A DNA stretch of 52,950 bases, taken from Syntrophales bacterium (GTDB lineage: Bacteria; Desulfobacterota; Syntrophia; Syntrophales; UBA5619). The notes under the pieces are model-generated. The model was given only the letters and a program-made list of their open reading frames with translations. It was not told the origin of the DNA and made no database searches. The position numbers were made by a program, and so were the translations under genes. The stretch lies in contig JALNYO010000024.1 in assembly GCA_023229765.1 (NCBI GenBank), forward strand, positions 1-52,950. Reading direction: 5' to 3'. Position 1 is the stretch's first letter; each line of letters opens with the position of its first letter. Shown here piece after piece: positions 49,549 through 52,950 of this stretch.

Positions 49549-50755
49549 AATCATCAACATCCTCTCCCAGTCGCTTGCCGCGGTCATTGCCCTGAAACTG
49601 CGGAGTTTTTTCTGCATCCTCAGCATCGCCATCGGCATTTCGGCAATCACGATCATTGTCGCCACAACCGAGGGCGCCTTTCAAAAAGCCTACGATATTG
49701 TGGATGTCTTCGGCCCCGACGCCGTTTTGATTGTCGGCGGCTCGGAGGAGTCGCGGGCGATTACCCGGCGCGTAAAAACTCTGACGATAGCGGACGCAGA
49801 CGCGATCCGCGCCTCGTTCGGCACCGCCTACCTCGTTGCCCCGATGAACACTCTCCGCGATGTAACCGTCTCCTACCTGGGAAACCGCTACGCGTCCCAG
49901 GTTGTCGGCTCAACAAGCGATTACAGCGTCGCCTGGAGCTGGCCGGTCGTGGAGGGGTCGGATTTCACCGAAGAAGACCTCAAACGTTCCGCAAACGTTG
50001 CCTTGATCGGCAGCGAAACCATGCATGAGCTTTTCGGCGATGAAAACCCTGTCGGCAAGTTTATCCAGGTAAGAACGATTCCCGTTCAGGTGGTCGGCGT
50101 TCTTTTGGAAAGGGGGGCCTCGATGGGAGGCAGCAACCTCGACAATCGGGTGGTGATGCCGATTACAACCGTCATGAAAAAGCTGCAGAACGAGGCAAAA
50201 TACGTCTCGGTGCTGCGGGTGCGTTTCGAGGATATTGAAAACATCGATCTGCGCATGGAGGAACTCAAGGAATTCCTGCGGATGCGGCACCGCATTCCCG
50301 AGCGGGAAGTGGACGACTTTCAGATATTCTCTTCCAAGGACATCATAAAATTTCTCGTCGCCCTGACCGGATCGCTGATCGTCTTTGTGGGCATCGTCGG
50401 GATCATCTCGCTTGTCGTCGCAGGCTTTGTCCTGGCAAATCTCTTTCATCTGTCCGTCCGGGAGCGCACTGGGGAGATCGGCATCCGCCGTTCGGTCGGG
50501 GCAAAAAAACGGGACATCCTGTACCAGTTTCTCGGCGAGGCGTTGCTTCTAACCACGGCGGGCGGCGCCTGCGGCTTTCTCTTAGGCTTTGCCGGGGCCA
50601 AACTGCTCCAGAAACTGGCCGATTTCCCGATCTATTTTTCCTGGAAGGCCTTCGTGATCGGGCTTATCCTCTCGTGGATTGTCGGCATTGCCTTTGGCCT
50701 CCAGCCGGCATCCCGCGCGGCCAACCTGAAACCCATCGAAGCGATCCGAGGCTGA
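49541..50755 (+). CDS. MacB-type ABC permease (first of two)
   Basis: A 404-residue permease with one N-terminal membrane segment (FFCILSIAIGISAITIIVA), a large periplasmic domain of about 230 residues, and three C-terminal segments (FLVALTGSLIVFVGIVGIISLVVAGFVL, FLGEALLLTTAGGACGFLLGFA, AFVIGLILSWIVGIAFGLQPA), the FtsX/MacB_PCD topology. The motif RERTGEIGIRRSVGAKKRDI is the conserved loop of the family. The start ATG at 49541 is preferred to GTG 49529, as both overlap the ATPase stop. Two bases separate its stop from the next permease. Confidence 0.92.
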   Translation: MSRIINILSQSLAAVIALKLRSFFCILSIAIGISAITIIVATTEGAFQKAYDIVDVFGPDAVLIVGGSEESRAITRRVKTLTIADADAIRASFGTAYLVAPMNTLRDVTVSYLGNRYASQVVGSTSDYSVAWSWPVVEGSDFTEEDLKRSANVALIGSETMHELFGDENPVGKFIQVRTIPVQVVGVLLERGASMGGSNLDNRVVMPITTVMKKLQNEAKYVSVLRVRFEDIENIDLRMEELKEFLRMRHRIPEREVDDFQIFSSKDIIKFLVALTGSLIVFVGIVGIISLVVAGFVLANLFHLSVRERTGEIGIRRSVGAKKRDILYQFLGEALLLTTAGGACGFLLGFAGAKLLQKLADFPIYFSWKAFVIGLILSWIVGIAFGLQPASRAANLKPIEAIRG

Positions 50756-50757
50756 AC

Positions 50758-51981
50758 ATGAATAGAATCATCCTCAATTTGAAAATCGCCCTCGGCGCGC
50801 TCGGCAACTACCGACTCCGGACGGCGCTCGCCGTGCTCGGGGTGTTTTTCGGGACGCTGTCTCTGGTTATCGTGGGCAACCTTTCCGACTCCCTCTCGTT
50901 AAAAACGGCACAGGAAATCGACAATCTCGGCAAAAATCTCGTCATTGTCTTCAGCGGCCAGTTCCATCAGCACGGCCCGCGGACCTCCCTGACAAGCCGC
51001 TCCACCACCCTGACACGGGAAGACGGCACGGCCATTTTGGACTCGCTGCCCGCGGCAACCCAGGTCTCGCCGGCAGGGATGAAGGCCTTCCCCATCCGCT
51101 ACAGAAACTCGGTATTGAAGGCCATCGCCGTCAACGGCGTTACCCCCAATTTCGCGGAAGTCCGTAATTTTGAAATTGCCGAGGGGAACTCGATAACCGA
51201 CGACGATGACAAAAACCAGCGGAAGGTCGCCGTGCTCGGTCCGACCACCGCCGAAAAACTTTTCGGCAAGGAAAACCCGGTGGGAAAAACAATCCTGATC
51301 TGGCGGGTCCCCTGCCAGGTCATCGGCATTACGATTGCCAAGGGCTCCGATATCGCGGGAAATGACCAGGACAACCAGATATTCATCCCGCTCAAGACCT
51401 TCTTGCGCACCTTTACCAACCAGGAATATGTCAATTCTATCTATATTCAGGCGGCAAATGGCAACGCCATCGCGACCCTGCAAACGGACATCGCCGCGCT
51501 GTTGCGGATGCGGCACAGGATAAAGGAAGGATTTAAAGACGATTTCACCGTTGTCGATTTGAAGGACGTCAACTCCCTGAAAAATGACGCGATGGGCATG
51601 ATAACGATCCTGGGCAGAACAGCGGCGGCGGCATCCTTTCTGATCGGCGCCCTCGGGATTCTGTCGATCATGATTCTGATCGTGAACGAACGGAGGATAG
51701 AAATCGGGATCCGCCGGGCGGTAGGAGCGCGCAGGCGCGATATCATCCTGCAATTCCTGCTCGAATCCTCCTTCATTTCGGTAACCGGCGGTCTGATCGG
51801 GATTCTCGCGGGAATCCTGGCCAGCCTTGCCATCGCCAGGATTCTGGTCTATCCGGCAACCATCTCCGTACCGGGACTGATTCTCTCCTTCGCCGCCTCG
51901 GCCCTCTCCGGGATCGTCGCGGGGATATACCCCTCGGTCAAGGCGATCCAGATCAACCCGGTTGATATCATCCGCTCCTGA
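50758..51981 (+). CDS. MacB-type ABC permease (second of two)
   Basis: A 407-residue permease with the same topology as its neighbour: an N-terminal segment after NYRLRTALAVLGVFFGTLSLVIVGNL, a periplasmic domain, and three C-terminal segments around FLIGALGILSIMILIVNERRIEIGIRRAVGARRRDI. Sequence identity with the first permease is limited to the family loops, so the pair probably works as a heterodimer rather than as the usual MacB homodimer. Start at 50758 after GAGGC. It is the last gene of the efflux operon. No self-resistance substrate can be read from the sequence. Confidence 0.92.
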   Translation: MNRIILNLKIALGALGNYRLRTALAVLGVFFGTLSLVIVGNLSDSLSLKTAQEIDNLGKNLVIVFSGQFHQHGPRTSLTSRSTTLTREDGTAILDSLPAATQVSPAGMKAFPIRYRNSVLKAIAVNGVTPNFAEVRNFEIAEGNSITDDDDKNQRKVAVLGPTTAEKLFGKENPVGKTILIWRVPCQVIGITIAKGSDIAGNDQDNQIFIPLKTFLRTFTNQEYVNSIYIQAANGNAIATLQTDIAALLRMRHRIKEGFKDDFTVVDLKDVNSLKNDAMGMITILGRTAAAASFLIGALGILSIMILIVNERRIEIGIRRAVGARRRDIILQFLLESSFISVTGGLIGILAGILASLAIARILVYPATISVPGLILSFAASALSGIVAGIYPSVKAIQINPVDIIRS

Positions 51982-52196
51982 AATTGCCGGGCCCCACCCA
52001 TCCCCACCCTGGCCCATCCTTTGAAGGGGCGGAAAGTTGGATGCAATGTTTTCATTCTTCCTTCGGTCAGGCGTATCCGGCAAAGTTCCCGACCTCGGGA
52101 ATGGGTGTTAGCCAAAAAAAATTCATAATTTCCTCTGCCGGGAATAAAAAATATGTGGTATGAGCGCCGTAACCAGATATTACAACGGAGGTCGGG

Positions 52197-52661
52197 ATGG
52201 AAAACCTATTGAATGGTTATCCGGTAGTGATAAAGACGCCTGTGGCCTGGGGGGAGATGGATGCCTTCCAGCATGTCAACAACATCATCTACTTAAGGTA
52301 TTTCGAAAGCGCCCGGATTGCCTATTTTTACAAGCTGGACATGATCGAGGCAATGGCCAGGACAGGAATCGGCCCGATTCTCGCCTCCCTCTCCTGCAAA
52401 TTCAAGGTGCAGATTACATATCCGGACGATGTTCTGATCGGAGCCAAAGTTACGAACATCGGAAAGCACAGTTTTATGATGGGCTACTGCGTTTTCAGTG
52501 CAAGCCGTCAGAAAATGGCCGCCGAAGGCGAGGGGCTGATCGTGACCTTCAATTATCAAGAAAACAAAAAGGTTCCCGTGCCGGAGGAATTAAGGCAACG
52601 AATATTGGCCCTTGAAAGCCACAAAGCGAAGCTTAATGTTCACAAAAGGAGCGATTTATGA
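52197..52661 (+). CDS. Acyl-CoA thioesterase (4HBT/YbgC-type hotdog)
   Basis: A 154-residue hotdog protein. The catalytic loop VAWGEMDAFQHVNNIIYLRYFESARI has the conserved Asp and HVNN of the 4-hydroxybenzoyl-CoA thioesterase group; the rest (VQITYPDDVLIGAKVTNIGKHSFMMGY) is the long strand part. It hydrolyses acyl-CoA thioesters in the cytoplasm; the acyl chain preference is unknown. The ATG at 52197 follows CGGAGG at a normal spacing. Its stop overlaps the start of the next small gene (ATGA), so the two are translationally coupled. Confidence 0.92.
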   Translation: MENLLNGYPVVIKTPVAWGEMDAFQHVNNIIYLRYFESARIAYFYKLDMIEAMARTGIGPILASLSCKFKVQITYPDDVLIGAKVTNIGKHSFMMGYCVFSASRQKMAAEGEGLIVTFNYQENKKVPVPEELRQRILALESHKAKLNVHKRSDL

Positions 52662-52837
52662 AGAACGTAGAGATGAAGGTTGAAGGCAATATTCTTACCA
52701 TCAAGGTTGACCTGTCGAAAGATTTTGGCCCGTCCTCATCAGGGAAGACCATTATCATCGCCTCGACGGAAGGGAACGTTTCCGTGGACGGACATGAAGA
52801 GGCCAAGGTCGGGCTGAACGTTTATCGGAAAAAATAG
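52658..52837 (+). CDS. Small 59-residue conserved-looking protein
   Basis: This short gene is missed by length cut-offs. The frame starts at the ATG overlapping the thioesterase stop and runs to a TAG at 52835-52837, with AAAAGGAGCGA upstream as ribosome site. The product has a strand-rich pattern: KNVEMKVEGNILTIKVDLSK, then the loop DFGPSSSGKTIIIASTEGN and the end LNVYRKK. It has no signal peptide or Cys. I recall similar short proteins with this FGxSSSGKT-IASTxGN stretch in other bacteria, with no assigned function. Its translational coupling to the thioesterase suggests a shared role, but this is inference. Confidence 0.7.
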   Translation: MKNVEMKVEGNILTIKVDLSKDFGPSSSGKTIIIASTEGNVSVDGHEEAKVGLNVYRKK

Positions 52838-52896
52838 CAATTTTGGAGAGAAGCCTCACATAGGCATTTTTTCACTTGAAAACGAAGCGCCGTTCC

Positions 52897-52926
52897 GGAC
52901 GCGACGAAGCGCGTCCCTCCAATTTT
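52897..52926 (+). terminator. Hairpin with following T-run after the small-protein gene
   Basis: GGACGCG at 52897-52903 pairs with CGCGTCC at 52910-52916 across a six-base loop, and TTTTTT follows at 52923-52928 after a six-base gap. This fits an intrinsic terminator for the thioesterase/small-protein pair, though the gap is longer than usual. The flanking sequence resembles a dispersed palindromic repeat type (GGACGCG...CGCGTCCCTCC) seen in many bacterial genomes. Confidence 0.5.
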
Positions 52927-52950
52927 TTCGGTCTTTAACTCCAACTCGCA

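Noticed and set aside
50899..52083. 394-residue minus-strand open frame
   Set aside because: Antisense to the second MacB-type permease; its sequence is full of Asp/Arg/Gly with no domain pattern.
1..52950. CRISPR arrays, tRNA and rRNA genes, phage att sites
   Set aside because: No regularly spaced repeats, cloverleaf-like segments or rRNA cores were noticed on either strand; a dedicated scan (tRNAscan-SE, CRISPR finder) would be needed to exclude them fully.

Overview
The window looks like a chromosomal segment of an anaerobic, Gram-negative, carboxylate- and acyl-CoA-oriented bacterium. Desulfobacterota of the Syntrophales/Syntrophobacterales type is the best guess. The reasons are five AMP-forming acyl ligases, TRAP and Liv-type uptake systems each coupled to a ligase, a two-subunit B12 acyl-CoA mutase with its MeaB chaperone, a sigma-54 response regulator, a C_GCAxxG_C_C redox protein and several radical SAM enzymes. 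This taxonomy is inference: there is no rRNA or marker phylogeny here. No tRNA, rRNA or CRISPR array was recognised.

Layout. (1) 1-9622, plus strand: the end of a TetR-like regulator, then a thiolase, a DctP/Q/M TRAP transporter, an acyl-CoA synthetase, an SDR, a phytoene-desaturase-like flavoprotein and a ketopantoate-reductase-like protein. This reads as an uptake, CoA-activation and oxidation module for an organic acid. (2) 9795-16152, minus strand: a LivJ-H-M-G-F ABC importer with its own acyl-CoA synthetase at the 3' end. A strong palindrome at 9736-9763 separates modules 1 and 2. (3) 16239-16622: a decayed ISKra4-like transposase. (4) 16681-27284, minus strand: a compact, visibly GC-richer operon of eleven genes ending in a good terminator. 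In order of transcription it holds an acyl-AMP ligase, ACP, ketosynthase, a shortened ketosynthase-like partner without the active-site Cys, a crotonase, a Had-like zinc dehydrogenase, a B12-type radical SAM enzyme, a metallo-beta-lactamase-fold hydrolase, a nitroreductase, a FabZ-like hotdog protein whose catalytic Glu is Gln, and a second crotonase. I could not match this set to a described pathway. It is the main candidate for a new biosynthetic system. (5) 27443-29080: an AT-richer acyl-CoA synthetase.

(6) 29595-35851, minus strand: a sigma-54 response regulator and its PAS histidine kinase, overlapping across a run of nine G; a SpoIID-domain protein; a second B12/radical SAM protein; a C_GCAxxG_C_C protein. 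(7) 36259-38496: a small Cys-Cys protein (plus strand) and adenine deaminase (minus strand). (8) 38798-44961, plus strand: a mutase large and small subunit, MeaB, a cobalamin adenosyltransferase, an MBL-fold hydrolase and dihydroxy-acid dehydratase. The mutase has Gln where methylmalonyl-CoA mutase has its substrate-carboxylate Arg, so an isobutyryl-CoA-mutase-like activity is plausible. (9) 44987-46207: an MFS exporter. 46333-51981: a complete tripartite MacAB-TolC-like efflux operon with two different FtsX-type permeases. (10) 52197-52837: a hotdog thioesterase translationally coupled to a 59-residue conserved-looking protein.

Starts were chosen by ribosome binding sites and by stop/start overlaps. 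All functions come from reading motifs by eye; no searches were run.
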